Origin: Endozoicomonas elysicola
GTDB taxonomy: Bacteria > Pseudomonadota > Gammaproteobacteria > Pseudomonadales > Endozoicomonadaceae
Reading direction: 5' to 3'
Assembly (NCBI RefSeq): GCF_000710775.1
Contig: NZ_JOJP01000001.1
Coordinates: 534,264-586,685 of the forward strand
Length of the DNA: 52,422 bases
A program made the position numbers and the translations under genes. The first letter of the stretch is position 1, and each line of letters starts with the position of its first letter. Positions 20,587 through 29,437 of the stretch are shown here, piece after piece. The notes beneath the pieces are model-generated. The model saw only the letters and a list, made by a program, of their open reading frames with translations. It was not told the DNA's origin and did not search any database.

Positions 20587-20748
20587 ATACCATTTCCACC
20601 TTCTAACTATGGGCTGCGCAGCCATTTTGAGTCGTTGGTCTGCGTTGAAGCTCCTCGCCATAGCTTAAGGCTATGACTCGTCACTTCGCCTTGCCCAACA
20701 ACCCAAAATGGCTTGCTCGCTCTCATAGTTAGAAAGAGGAAATGGTAT
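20587..20748. repeat. Long imperfect palindrome (about 162 bp), MITE/REP-like
   Basis: The element begins ATACCATTTCC and ends GGAAATGGTAT, and its two halves pair along almost their whole length. CTAACTATG pairs with CATAGTTAG, GCCATTTTG with CAAAATGGC, CGTTGG with CCAACA, and the tip GCCATAGCTTAAGGCTAT folds tightly. Transcribed, it would form one long hairpin. It carries no ORF. It directly precedes the ERIC-like element, so two mobile intergenic repeats are nested or in tandem here. Confidence 0.85.
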
Positions 20749-20767
20749 AAGAGGTGATAACGACGCT

Positions 20768-20895
20768 TATACCCGTCACCTTTCAATTTGCTACTTTGTT
20801 AGCGGCGCTCATTCACCCCGATCATCTACTAATTGTAGGCTCCCGAGGCTTCGCTTATTTGCCGTCGCGTAGCAATTTGAAATCCTTTGGGTATA
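20768..20895. repeat. ERIC-like intergenic repeat (128 bp)
   Basis: The element runs from TATACCCGTCACC to CCTTTGGGTATA, with sub-terminal TTTCAATTTGCTAC / GTAGCAATTTGAAA arms. The core is CGCTCATTCACCCCGATCAT, a short CTACTAATTGTAG stem and GCTCCCGAGGCTTCGCTTA. It parallels the remembered ERIC/IRU consensus (CACCCCAGTCACTTACTTATGTAAGCTCC...GGATTCAC) and has the classic length of about 127 bp. ERIC elements are non-coding palindromic repeats of Enterobacterales and Vibrio. Identification is from recall of the consensus, not an alignment. Confidence 0.8.
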
Positions 20896-20965
20896 GAAAT
20901 AAAAAAATAGAGTCAATATCCTGCAATTTTCGTTTTCCGCAAAAGATCATCAGCAGGCTCTAGCG

Positions 20966-20971
20966 TATAAT
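20966..20971 (+). promoter_or_regulatory. Putative -10 element of mrcB, 7 nt before the start codon
   Basis: A perfect TATAAT at 20966-20971 is followed by CGCCCGC and then the mrcB ATG at 20979. Transcription would start at or next to the initiation codon, giving a leaderless or nearly leaderless mRNA. No good -35 hexamer is seen 16-18 nt upstream, and no Shine-Dalgarno precedes the ATG. Confidence 0.5.
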
Positions 20972-20978
20972 CGCCCGC

Positions 20979-23312
20979 ATGGTAAAGAAATCGACGACTA
21001 AAAAAGGCCAATCTGCCAAAAAAACCAAATCATCCTCGAAGAAAAAACAGGGAAATCCGGTGCCATGGAAATCCATTATGTTCAAGCTTGGCTTGACGCT
21101 GGTGGTTCTGGTTTCTGCTTATGCTGTCTATCTGGATGCCGTGGTCACCAAGCAGTTTGAGGGGAAAAAGTGGGCAATACCGGCCAAGGTATTTGCGCGC
21201 CCGATGGAACTGTATGCTGGTAGGCTCATTACCCCCAGTGATCTCCAGTCTCAACTTAAGCGTCAAGGGTATCAGGCGGTTCGGGATGTCAGTCGGCCTG
21301 GCACATACGCCAGAAATGGTAATCAGTTTGTCATCTATAGCCGCGGCTTCCACTTTCCTGATGGCTCAGAGCCATCGCGCTATGTAAAAGTTGACTTTCA
21401 GAGTAGTGAAGTTGTGCGTTTGGGGGGACGGGACGGTAAAAGTCTGCCACTGCTGAGACTGGATCCTCAGCCGATCGGAGGCATTTACCCGGCAAGCTAT
21501 GAAGATCGCTTGCTAATTAGAGCCTCTCAGGCCCCTCAGTATCTCATTCCTGCCTTGCTGGCTATTGAAGACAGAGACTATTACGACCATTTTGGTATCT
21601 CTCCCACGTCCATTGCCCGGGCTATGGTTGCCAACCTGAAAGCCGGTGGTGTCGTTCAGGGTGGCAGTACTATTACACAGCAGCTGGTTAAAAACTTCTT
21701 TTTGACCAACGAGCGTACACTCGTTCGAAAAGGCAAAGAAGCGATGATGGCGCTTCTGCTTGAACTGCATTACAGCAAAGAAGAGATTCTTGAGACCTAT
21801 TTAAATGAGGTTTATCTGGGGCAGCATGGTCGCAGAGCGATTCATGGCTTTGGTCTGGCTAGCCAGTTTTACTTTGCCCAGCCCCTTCAGGAGCTAAACC
21901 TTGCTCGTACGGCACTGCTGGTGGCTATTGTCAAAGGCCCATCTTATTTCGACCCGAGACGGTACCCGGAACGTGCCCTTGAACGACGCAACCTGGTACT
22001 TGATGTGCTGGCGGAGCGTTCCATCGTTCCGGTTGCTGAAGTAGAGCGTTCCAAGAAATTGCCATTGGGTGTTGTCAGTCGTGAACTGGTTAGCACCAAT
22101 GATTTTCCTGCTTATATCGATATAGTTAAAGAGCAGCTGCGAAAGGATTATGACGAGAATGATCTGACCAGTGAGGGCTTGAGAATCTTTACCAATCTGG
22201 ATCCAGTGATTCAGCGGGAAGCTCAGAAAAGCGTGACAAGTACCTTAAAAAATCTGGGTAAAGATAATCAACTTCAGGGAGCCATGGTGGTTAGCTCTGC
22301 CCAGACGGGAGATCTTCTCGCCATTGTGGGTGATCGAAACCCTGGCTATGCCGGATTCAACCGTGCTATTGAGGCTCGTAGGCCGGTAGGTTCTTTATTG
22401 AAACCAGCTATTTATCTTACGGCACTGGAGCGACCAAACCAGTACACACTGACCACGCCTGTCAGCGATACAGCGGTGAAAATCAGTGATGGTCGTGGAG
22501 GTTACTGGGAGCCTCAGAACTATAGCCGGGAATCCCACGGGCAGGTGCCACTCTACCTTGCGCTGGCTAAATCCTATAATCAGGCAGCAGCCAATACCGG
22601 CATGGCGGTCGGTTTGTCATCGGTACTGGATACTCTGAAAAGACTGGGTATTGATCAGGATCTGCCGCCTTATCCCTCGGTATTGCTGGGCTCGCCGTCA
22701 ATGGCACCTATTGAGGTTGCCAAAATGTATCAGACCATTGCCAGCGGGGGGTTCCGTATGCCGCTGCGGGCAATAGATGCCGTGGTGGACAGTCAGGGTA
22801 AGCCTTTAAGTCGTTACAGTCTCTCAGTAGAGCGTGCTTTTGAGCCTGGTCCCATGGAATTGCTACGTACTGCTTTGGCTATTGTGATGAAGGAAGGTAC
22901 CGGGCGAAGAATCTACCAGTATGTTAAACCCGGCATTGCGCTGGGTGGCAAAACAGGAACTACCAATGACCTAAGGGACAGCTGGTTCGCTGGTTACTCC
23001 GGTGACCTGGTGGCGGTTACCTGGATTGGCCATGATGACAACAGCCCTACGAAACTGACTGGCAGCAGTGGCGCTCTGAAAATCTGGGGCAACTTTATGT
23101 CGAATGTTCCGGTTCAATCGGTTACGTCACTGGATGCCAGTAATCTAACGAGCATCTGGGTTAATCCGGTGGCAAATGGTCGAAGCCATCGCTACTGTGA
23201 AGGTGCCCTGCAAATGCCATATATTAAAGGATCTGAGCCACAAGCTTATGCCGGTTGTAAGGCAGATGTAAAAGATAATCTGTTTGACAAGATTAAAGCG
23301 TGGTTTGAATGA
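20979..23312 (+). CDS. mrcB: Penicillin-binding protein 1b (bifunctional glycosyltransferase/transpeptidase)
   Basis: The 777-aa class A PBP has a Lys/Ser-rich cytoplasmic tail (1-30), TM at about 34-55, a UB2H-like region at about 70-160, and a GT51 domain with Glu197 in AIEDRDYYDHFG plus GGSTITQQLVKN and KGKEAMMALLLE. The transpeptidase carries Ser472-x-x-Lys475 (GSLLKP), SYN (532-534) and KTG (658-660). It polymerises and cross-links peptidoglycan at the inner membrane. The UB2H-like segment and the downstream TPR lipoprotein hint at an LpoB-like activation partner. It overlaps the next gene by 4 nt (ATGA), indicating translational coupling. Confidence 0.96.
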   Translation: MVKKSTTKKGQSAKKTKSSSKKKQGNPVPWKSIMFKLGLTLVVLVSAYAVYLDAVVTKQFEGKKWAIPAKVFARPMELYAGRLITPSDLQSQLKRQGYQAVRDVSRPGTYARNGNQFVIYSRGFHFPDGSEPSRYVKVDFQSSEVVRLGGRDGKSLPLLRLDPQPIGGIYPASYEDRLLIRASQAPQYLIPALLAIEDRDYYDHFGISPTSIARAMVANLKAGGVVQGGSTITQQLVKNFFLTNERTLVRKGKEAMMALLLELHYSKEEILETYLNEVYLGQHGRRAIHGFGLASQFYFAQPLQELNLARTALLVAIVKGPSYFDPRRYPERALERRNLVLDVLAERSIVPVAEVERSKKLPLGVVSRELVSTNDFPAYIDIVKEQLRKDYDENDLTSEGLRIFTNLDPVIQREAQKSVTSTLKNLGKDNQLQGAMVVSSAQTGDLLAIVGDRNPGYAGFNRAIEARRPVGSLLKPAIYLTALERPNQYTLTTPVSDTAVKISDGRGGYWEPQNYSRESHGQVPLYLALAKSYNQAAANTGMAVGLSSVLDTLKRLGIDQDLPPYPSVLLGSPSMAPIEVAKMYQTIASGGFRMPLRAIDAVVDSQGKPLSRYSLSVERAFEPGPMELLRTALAIVMKEGTGRRIYQYVKPGIALGGKTGTTNDLRDSWFAGYSGDLVAVTWIGHDDNSPTKLTGSSGALKIWGNFMSNVPVQSVTSLDASNLTSIWVNPVANGRSHRYCEGALQMPYIKGSEPQAYAGCKADVKDNLFDKIKAWFE

Positions 23313-23737
23313 AGTACTACACTCCCTCTCAATTTATAGCCTCCTGCTTAAAGAAAGAGAGCTTTGCTAAGAAAGGCCTGACTGTGCTGGCTTTAACTGG
23401 GGTTCTGGCCGGATGTTCCACGCCTGTGCTGATACAACAGGAAGACCAGCCCGCTACTTCATCACCCTACGAACAGCGTCAGGATGCTTTGGGTACTCTG
23501 TTGAATCAGGCCTGGAATGCCAGGGAGTCTGGCAGGTTAGACGAAGCAGAAAGTACGCTCGGACGAGCGATGCGAATCAGCCCAACAGCTCCGGAAGTAT
23601 ATTACCAGTTGGCTTTACTCAGGCATGACCAGGGGCGTCCAGAACAATCCCGCCAACTGGCAGAACGGGCTCTGAGTCTTGGCCCGGGCTTTATGCTGGA
23701 ACGTAAAATCAATCATCTGTTACGTACATTGTATTAA
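23309..23737 (+). CDS. TPR-containing lipoprotein coupled to mrcB
   Basis: The 142-aa protein has a lipobox LAGC (Cys at about residue 36) after a long basic N-terminus and hydrophobic helix, so it is a predicted lipoprotein. The mature part has tetratricopeptide-like helices (LLNQAWNARESGRLDEAESTLGRAMRISP, then APEVYYQLALLRHDQGRPEQSRQLAERALSL). Pseudomonas-type bacteria encode a TPR lipoprotein activator of PBP1b (LpoP) next to mrcB; size, domain and the ATGA overlap with mrcB make this the likely equivalent. I assign that role by context, not by a motif. Confidence 0.85.
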   Translation: MKYYTPSQFIASCLKKESFAKKGLTVLALTGVLAGCSTPVLIQQEDQPATSSPYEQRQDALGTLLNQAWNARESGRLDEAESTLGRAMRISPTAPEVYYQLALLRHDQGRPEQSRQLAERALSLGPGFMLERKINHLLRTLY

Positions 23738-23753
23738 AGAGCAAATAGCTGAG

Positions 23754-24065
23754 ATGTCTAAAGAAGTTATTATTTTACTGGAAGCTATAGAAATAGAGCT
23801 GCGCAGACAGGATGCCTGGCTGCCGATGCCCCCCTCGGTTGAAGCCATGGCCAGTACCACTCCGTTTTGTATGGATACCATGGCGTTCAGTCAGTGGTTA
23901 CAGTGGATCTTTGTTCCCCGCGTTCAGGCTATTATCGATAGTGGTGGGAGTTTGCCAAAAGGATCTAACATCAAACCCTATGCGGAAGAAGCTTTGACGA
24001 TTGAGCGTCTTGAAAGGGAAAAACTATTACTGATTATTGAGCAGTTCGATCATCTAATGAGATAA
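23754..24065 (+). CDS. YqcC-family protein
   Basis: The 103-aa protein matches the YqcC/DUF446 family: ILLEAIEIELRRQDAWL, then PPSVEAMASTTPFCMDTMAFSQWLQWIFVPR and PKGSNIKPYAEEA. Members are small helical proteins, often encoded beside truC (tRNA pseudouridine synthase), and their role is unknown. The true ATG is at 23754; the frame is open upstream to 23679, but that part overlaps the lipoprotein gene. It ends in a strong terminator, closing the mrcB operon. Confidence 0.88.
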   Translation: MSKEVIILLEAIEIELRRQDAWLPMPPSVEAMASTTPFCMDTMAFSQWLQWIFVPRVQAIIDSGGSLPKGSNIKPYAEEALTIERLEREKLLLIIEQFDHLMR

Positions 24066-24092
24066 CCTGCCAACTTGGCAGGTTATTTTTCC
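24064..24092 (+). terminator. Rho-independent terminator of the mrcB operon
   Basis: The stem AACCTGCC (24064-24071) / GGCAGGTT (24077-24084) has a 5-nt loop and is followed by ATTTTT. It starts inside the yqcC stop codon. Confidence 0.88.
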
Positions 24093-24142
24093 TAAGAAAC
24101 AATGCTCAGTCATTTGCAATAGATCCAGATTCTTTCCAAGTA

Positions 24143-25123
24143 TTACCTAGAGATGTGACGAGAAAGAAGAGCACAGCAACCGACGGAGGGTTCATCCCTG
24201 TCTTGCCCAAGTCTTTCTTTTCCTTCATGGAGAGGTTCTATTCTAGCAGAGGGACTTACGCCTTTTTCAATTCTGCTACTCTCTACTGTCGTTGAAACCA
24301 TAGAAATAAGCAGCTCTTTAGCACTATCTTCAGGAAGAATACATGCAGAAACGTTATACATGGGTTTTGACTCAACTCTGATGCAGTACCTGAAGGTTCC
24401 ATCATCATTTCTAACTTTTTGAATTGGAATTGTCTGTGCGTTACTGTTTTCCACTCCCCACCCGCGGCGAGAATAAAGATAGACAAGCCTTACTCTTTCA
24501 TCAACTGGCTCTCTAGATGTGATATCTGAGCACTCTTCTGCACTGTCAACGGGCCTTTCAGGCTTGGTTTCTGATTTTGTTTTCGGGGTGGTAACCATCA
24601 CTTGGTACCAACCCAAAATCCGACTTTCATCTGTTATTTCTTTAGACGCTCTACTTTCTGTCAGGATTGGGCCTAATGAGTCAACTTTGGTAAATCCTAG
24701 AACACATATCCGCTCTTTATTCGTTTGGAGAGAGAAACTCCGGCCAATCAGAGGGGTATAGTTATCTTTTGAAATTGTTTTGGTAATCCCAATGCTTTGA
24801 ATAGGCTGCTGCGAGTTTCGACTTGGACTATTAGTCTGTAACTCTTGCTTGTGCTCTGGTGACGTATCAGAACTTGATAAAGGGTCTGTAATATCTTCAA
24901 TACTGGCTTTAGGGGCAGTACTGCTTCCTAAAGGCATGACATCAAAGTCAGTCACTTTTTTCGGTTGAGGCTCATGTGATATTTTATTTGAGTCAGCAGA
25001 GGGTAAGAAGTTTTCCCGTTGTCTTAAAGCACCAGACTCTGAACTTTTGACAGAAAGTGAGTCAGAGGGTTGGTTGTGTGTTGAAGATAAAGATAGGGCT
25101 GAACCGCCTAAATGAGAATCCAT
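24143..25123 (-). CDS. Orphan Ser-rich protein, possible secreted effector
   Basis: The 326-aa protein is not recognised. The first 110 residues are Ser/Thr/Pro/Gln-rich and look disordered. A folded part follows from about 120, with ICVLGFTKVDSLGPIL, ILGWYQVMVTT, RVRLVYLYSRRGWG and YCIRVESKPMYNVSACIL. The C-terminus has a Cys pair (GCCALLSRHISR). There is no signal peptide or TM. A GAGGT box precedes the ATG. A disordered Ser-rich N-terminus without a Sec signal is common among type III/IV effectors of host-associated bacteria; this is inference only. It is monocistronic and flanked by long A+T-rich gaps. Confidence 0.65.
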   Translation of the reverse strand: MDSHLGGSALSLSSTHNQPSDSLSVKSSESGALRQRENFLPSADSNKISHEPQPKKVTDFDVMPLGSSTAPKASIEDITDPLSSSDTSPEHKQELQTNSPSRNSQQPIQSIGITKTISKDNYTPLIGRSFSLQTNKERICVLGFTKVDSLGPILTESRASKEITDESRILGWYQVMVTTPKTKSETKPERPVDSAEECSDITSREPVDERVRLVYLYSRRGWGVENSNAQTIPIQKVRNDDGTFRYCIRVESKPMYNVSACILPEDSAKELLISMVSTTVESSRIEKGVSPSARIEPLHEGKERLGQDRDEPSVGCCALLSRHISR

Positions 25124-25392
25124 AGCTACCTCAAAGATGTTCCGAAAGCTTTTGTAGACCGATACTTTTCTAAATGGTTTCTTTTTATTTACACTTATTG
25201 AGGAACTTAAATGAATTCGTCTAAAAAAAGTTCTTTATATATTTTGACCTGAGGGTGTGTGATATATAGTTTTAGTCATATAGTTAAAGCTGCTTGTAAC
25301 TAATGAATAAGGACATTCACATATCTGATACGGTCTGTTGGAATCCGTTAGTTGAACAGCCCTTAATTATGTCTAACTTACAGCCTGAGACA

Positions 25393-28300
25393 TCAAACTG
25401 ACTGCATGGCTGATCTTTTTACATATGCCTTAATCGTCTGGCTCTTTTCTGATGTTTTTATGGTTCCAAGGTAATTCGCACTTCTCAGGGCATTGACAAG
25501 CTCAAGGTTCGTTTCTGTATTGGGTACAGAGAACTGGTAGCTTTTGGCCGTCAGCTTATCAAAAGCTTCAATGCCTAATTCTGAGAGCAGTGTTGATATT
25601 TCTGACCAGGAAAGATATTTGATTTGCTGTGTTACGAGACGGACTCTTCCACGCTCTGTTGGCTCGGTGCCGATCAGTACTTCAAGCCTCTTAAAGCTGA
25701 TCTTTAAATTGAAATCTTCATAGGGTTGAGAGGTGATTATTGCGAGCATTTCACTCAGAATCTCGCTATCGGTTTCATTCTCATGATTCAGCAAATCACA
25801 TAGCCAGAACTTTTCCTCAAGCGAGATATCACTGCCGGCAAGTAACTTCCGAACGGTACTTACCGTTAAATGATTCGTGCCTTTTGCCTTATGTTTATAT
25901 TCATTCCAGAAACGTAAGAGGTACTGATAAGCATCATCGGTAAAGCGACCCTCAAATCGTGCAAACCAGTTAAGTGTCTCCAGAGAAAACTGGCAGTTGG
26001 GCAGCTGGCGGATAATGTTCATTCTGGCCAGAGAAATGTTTTCTGGTTCTAACTGTTCAATAAGAATGGCAGGGAATGCTGAAAGCAGTTTCTTAAGGGT
26101 AGTTTCTGAGATCTCTTCATTACAGACCAGTGCAGTGAGCAGACCGTCTAGATGATGACTATAGGGTAACGCTTGTTGGGATAGCTGCTCAGTGTTCCTG
26201 GGTGTCGAAATAAATTTCACCAGCAGTGGATCAATTGTGTTCTTTCCTCTCATCTCAAAAGCAGACTGAACGTTACTCCATGAAGCTTCTACCCGATTTT
26301 CTTTAAAAAGCCTGACCTGCATTGCTGTATCTGTAATGTCTTTAATACCGATTACAGCCTGTCCCGAGAGAGAGATAAGGCTTATTCTGTCCGCAATCTC
26401 CAGCTTGGGGTTATTCAGCAGGTCAATAAGATAGGGCTGTTCTTCCTCAAGCTGAGGTTGTGAGAGCAGTATCGTTTTGACAAATACTTCCAATTGGTCA
26501 TGAATCTGGCTAATCAGCACCGGGTTTTCAGAAGAGCAGATAGCGGAGTAACTGACTTGTGCTGGAGTAGTGGCTCTCTCTTCAGCAGTAAATGCCAGTA
26601 AAACCCCCATCATGTGACTGTTCAGCTGATACATTGAATCTTCGATCACTCTTAACGCTATTTCCTGCGAACAGTGCTTTAGTGACAGGCGGTCAAATTT
26701 TACAGGATTACTTTTCAGCCACTGTCTTACCTCTGGCTGTTCATTGGTAAGGTTGAAAATAGGTCGAATATCATCAAGTGCGTTGATAACCGGGATGATC
26801 GTGGTATTTAAATCACTATGATCCTTCGTCATGAGAATCGGCAGGAGCTCTGCAACCAGTTCAGCCTTTGGCATTTTTTCTGAACTGTCCCCGGTAATAC
26901 AGCGGATGATCAGTGCCTGATCAATGGTAAACATAGCGGTAAACAGCTTCCGGTGATTATTGTATTCACTGTGAATATACTGGCAGATAAAGTCCTGCAG
27001 ACGCTCGAACCTATTCTCTGTTAAATCAAAGAGCTCGTACAAAAAACTCTGGGCTGAGTAGCCGTTATAGTTGGCTTCAGGGCTTTCCAGAAGTTGTGAA
27101 ATTACGGCATTTATAAAGCCTCTTCCTTCAGACAGGTCTGACGGTGTCAGGTGGTTCAGCAGTGCTTTGGGCGAATCTACGCTCTGAGAAAACTCAAATG
27201 ATTGTCCTTCGCCTAAGCTGAGGGAAAGTCGCTTATCATGTCTACTGATTGAGCCTGGGTAGAAGTAGGAAAGATAGTCCTTATAGTCTTCTGCAAAATA
27301 ACCCTTTCTAAGCAGGTAGAGTACAGGGCCAAACTGCTCTTCTGTTAATGCGTTGATAAACGAATCGCCGATGGTTCCTTCGGCCAGAGATTCGGAAAGT
27401 CTGCTACCAAGCAGTTTATTTTTTGTGCGCTCCAGCAACTCAATATACGCTTTTGTTAGCTCTATATCCTTACGGACCAGTTTAACTCTGTCTTCATAGG
27501 TTGGTGCTGTGCCATTCGTTATTTCATGAAGTGTTAAGCCAGTAGATATTGATTTCTGGCCGTGCCTGGTTGCTTTTTCGATATGAATTTTATCATGAGA
27601 TTGGTAGGCAGGTTCCCAGAAATGATCTTCAACAAAGTCACAAATGGTCATTTTTCCAGTGATTTGAGTGGATACCAGGCTGGAATCACTTTTAGTCGTT
27701 TCAAACAATTTTAACCAGTAAATGGATCTAAGCTCTTTTATATTCTTGATATAAGAGCGCTCATAGCTGTCGGCTTCTTCTCGATACTGATCTATCTTAT
27801 GGCTGTATTCCTCTATGGTATCTCTCTTCTTCCTGTCGAACTCATTGAATACGTTCCATAAAATACCATTGTGATGGGTCAGTTCAGCGTGCTCTTTTGG
27901 ATAGAGGTTCTTGATGACCATCATGGCAAAGAGCTTGTTTTTGTTCAGCTCTTCAATGTTATTGGTAATCTTGTTGAGGTAGATATCAAACTCATTGACG
28001 ATATTGGTGATGACTCTCATATCATCAATGTAGTCAGCCACTTTGTAGATCAGTTCTTTATCAAGGAAGTCAGTGACTTTTTGGCCATCTGCTTTTATGG
28101 TTTCAAGCTGCTCGTATAATTTTGGTCCGGCATTCGTCGTATTGATGACAGGAACAATGGGGATGATCAGGTCAAAAAAACGGGTTCTGTCTCTGACAGT
28201 CAGCGTTTCATCCTCCAAGGCATAGATAAAGTAGATAGGCTGCTTAATTTGCCTGGTGTTATTGAGGTGTTTGTTTATGCGGTATAGCGCTTCGAATGCC

Positions 28301-29229
28301 TGAAGCTGATTAGCATTCATCAGGTCTTCTATGATCACGACGTTCTGTCGGGTTTGAGCAAAGGCGTGAGTGATTTGGCTTAGATAACTATTTGATATCG
28401 AACTATCCTCAGAGATCTTCTGTCGACTTGCTCTGCTTGCCCAGCCACCACTCAACTTTTGCAAACCTTTGAATAAAAACAGCACCAGAATGGTCGTGAT
28501 AAAGAACAGTGAGAACTCCGCCAGCAGAGGTGCGTACTTCTTTATGGAGGCTGTCAGGTGGTCGGGCAGGTAGAGCCGGAGTGCTTTGACCGTTGTGCTT
28601 TGGTCAATCCCCAGATTACCACTGACATAGCTCAGTGTTGCTATGGAGGAACTGGTCAGGAATGCCGCCAGAACACCAGAATATTTTCTCCAGCCACTAG
28701 ATTGGGCCTGCTCTGCAGTATCAGCCGTCAGTTTCTTGCCGGTTATGCTATATAAGAGCTGCTGTACAATATCTTGTTCTACATCAGCCATTTTCTCATG
28801 TTGAGTGTTGTTACCAGCAAACTTGGCCAGAGAAATATTGGCGTATTTGTATTGCGGGTTTCGCTCTATAAATGAGTGGATAAATGAGCTTTTTCCTGCA
28901 GCATGGGTTCCGGAAATCGCGATGTTCCGGGTTTCCGGCTGTTTGCCTGTATCCAGAGCACCGAGCAATTCTCTTTCATACTTTGCGATCTGTACACTTC
29001 TGAGCACTGCCGGGGTCAGGGGTTTGAGAGTCGAGTGCCCATCATGACTGTGAAGGTATTGAGCGAGCTCATCTCTGGCCCTCTTCAAGGCAATTCTGGT
29101 AGCAGCAACACCACTTTGTTCAGCAAAGGCTTGTGCAAATTCTTCTCTGGCTGCCTTCCAGCTCGCTTTGGCAGCATTGGAATACTTGGTTTTAAGGCGG
29201 AACAATCCTGTCTGTTGAATAAGAGCCAT
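25393..29229 (-). CDS. YobI/KAP-type P-loop NTPase, 1278 aa
   Basis: The large protein has an N-terminal helical region (1-70), then LTPAVLRSVQIAKYERELLGAL and a Walker A at 107-115 (GTHAAGKSS) followed by KYANISLAKF. Two TM-like segments lie at about 183-204 and 236-254, between Walker A and Walker B (VVIIEDLMN, 297-305). This is the inserted-TM layout of KAP-family NTPases, and the surrounding motifs match the YobI subgroup as I recall it. The long C-terminal half (from about 420) is helical with no enzymatic motif I recognise. KAP/STAND NTPases act at the membrane and several serve in phage defence; a defence role here is inference. It is monocistronic, starting 209 nt from pepT's end. Confidence 0.8.
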   Translation of the reverse strand: MALIQQTGLFRLKTKYSNAAKASWKAAREEFAQAFAEQSGVAATRIALKRARDELAQYLHSHDGHSTLKPLTPAVLRSVQIAKYERELLGALDTGKQPETRNIAISGTHAAGKSSFIHSFIERNPQYKYANISLAKFAGNNTQHEKMADVEQDIVQQLLYSITGKKLTADTAEQAQSSGWRKYSGVLAAFLTSSSIATLSYVSGNLGIDQSTTVKALRLYLPDHLTASIKKYAPLLAEFSLFFITTILVLFLFKGLQKLSGGWASRASRQKISEDSSISNSYLSQITHAFAQTRQNVVIIEDLMNANQLQAFEALYRINKHLNNTRQIKQPIYFIYALEDETLTVRDRTRFFDLIIPIVPVINTTNAGPKLYEQLETIKADGQKVTDFLDKELIYKVADYIDDMRVITNIVNEFDIYLNKITNNIEELNKNKLFAMMVIKNLYPKEHAELTHHNGILWNVFNEFDRKKRDTIEEYSHKIDQYREEADSYERSYIKNIKELRSIYWLKLFETTKSDSSLVSTQITGKMTICDFVEDHFWEPAYQSHDKIHIEKATRHGQKSISTGLTLHEITNGTAPTYEDRVKLVRKDIELTKAYIELLERTKNKLLGSRLSESLAEGTIGDSFINALTEEQFGPVLYLLRKGYFAEDYKDYLSYFYPGSISRHDKRLSLSLGEGQSFEFSQSVDSPKALLNHLTPSDLSEGRGFINAVISQLLESPEANYNGYSAQSFLYELFDLTENRFERLQDFICQYIHSEYNNHRKLFTAMFTIDQALIIRCITGDSSEKMPKAELVAELLPILMTKDHSDLNTTIIPVINALDDIRPIFNLTNEQPEVRQWLKSNPVKFDRLSLKHCSQEIALRVIEDSMYQLNSHMMGVLLAFTAEERATTPAQVSYSAICSSENPVLISQIHDQLEVFVKTILLSQPQLEEEQPYLIDLLNNPKLEIADRISLISLSGQAVIGIKDITDTAMQVRLFKENRVEASWSNVQSAFEMRGKNTIDPLLVKFISTPRNTEQLSQQALPYSHHLDGLLTALVCNEEISETTLKKLLSAFPAILIEQLEPENISLARMNIIRQLPNCQFSLETLNWFARFEGRFTDDAYQYLLRFWNEYKHKAKGTNHLTVSTVRKLLAGSDISLEEKFWLCDLLNHENETDSEILSEMLAIITSQPYEDFNLKISFKRLEVLIGTEPTERGRVRLVTQQIKYLSWSEISTLLSELGIEAFDKLTAKSYQFSVPNTETNLELVNALRSANYLGTIKTSEKSQTIKAYVKRSAMQSV

Positions 29230-29437
29230 AATTTCCCTGCTGCCTTTCCTGTTTGCCGATGTTAATGACCTGATTAATCAGAACGTTCCATAGGACGTAC
29301 GATGGCTTATCGTTATCAGTCAGTATCAATACATTAACTGTTTAAAATCGGCAGGTTTTGGCTGGGGGTGAGTATATGCTGGTCGGTTTTTGACCGAATC
29401 AGCATGTGATTTCCATCGAACAAAAATTCAGGGCAAT

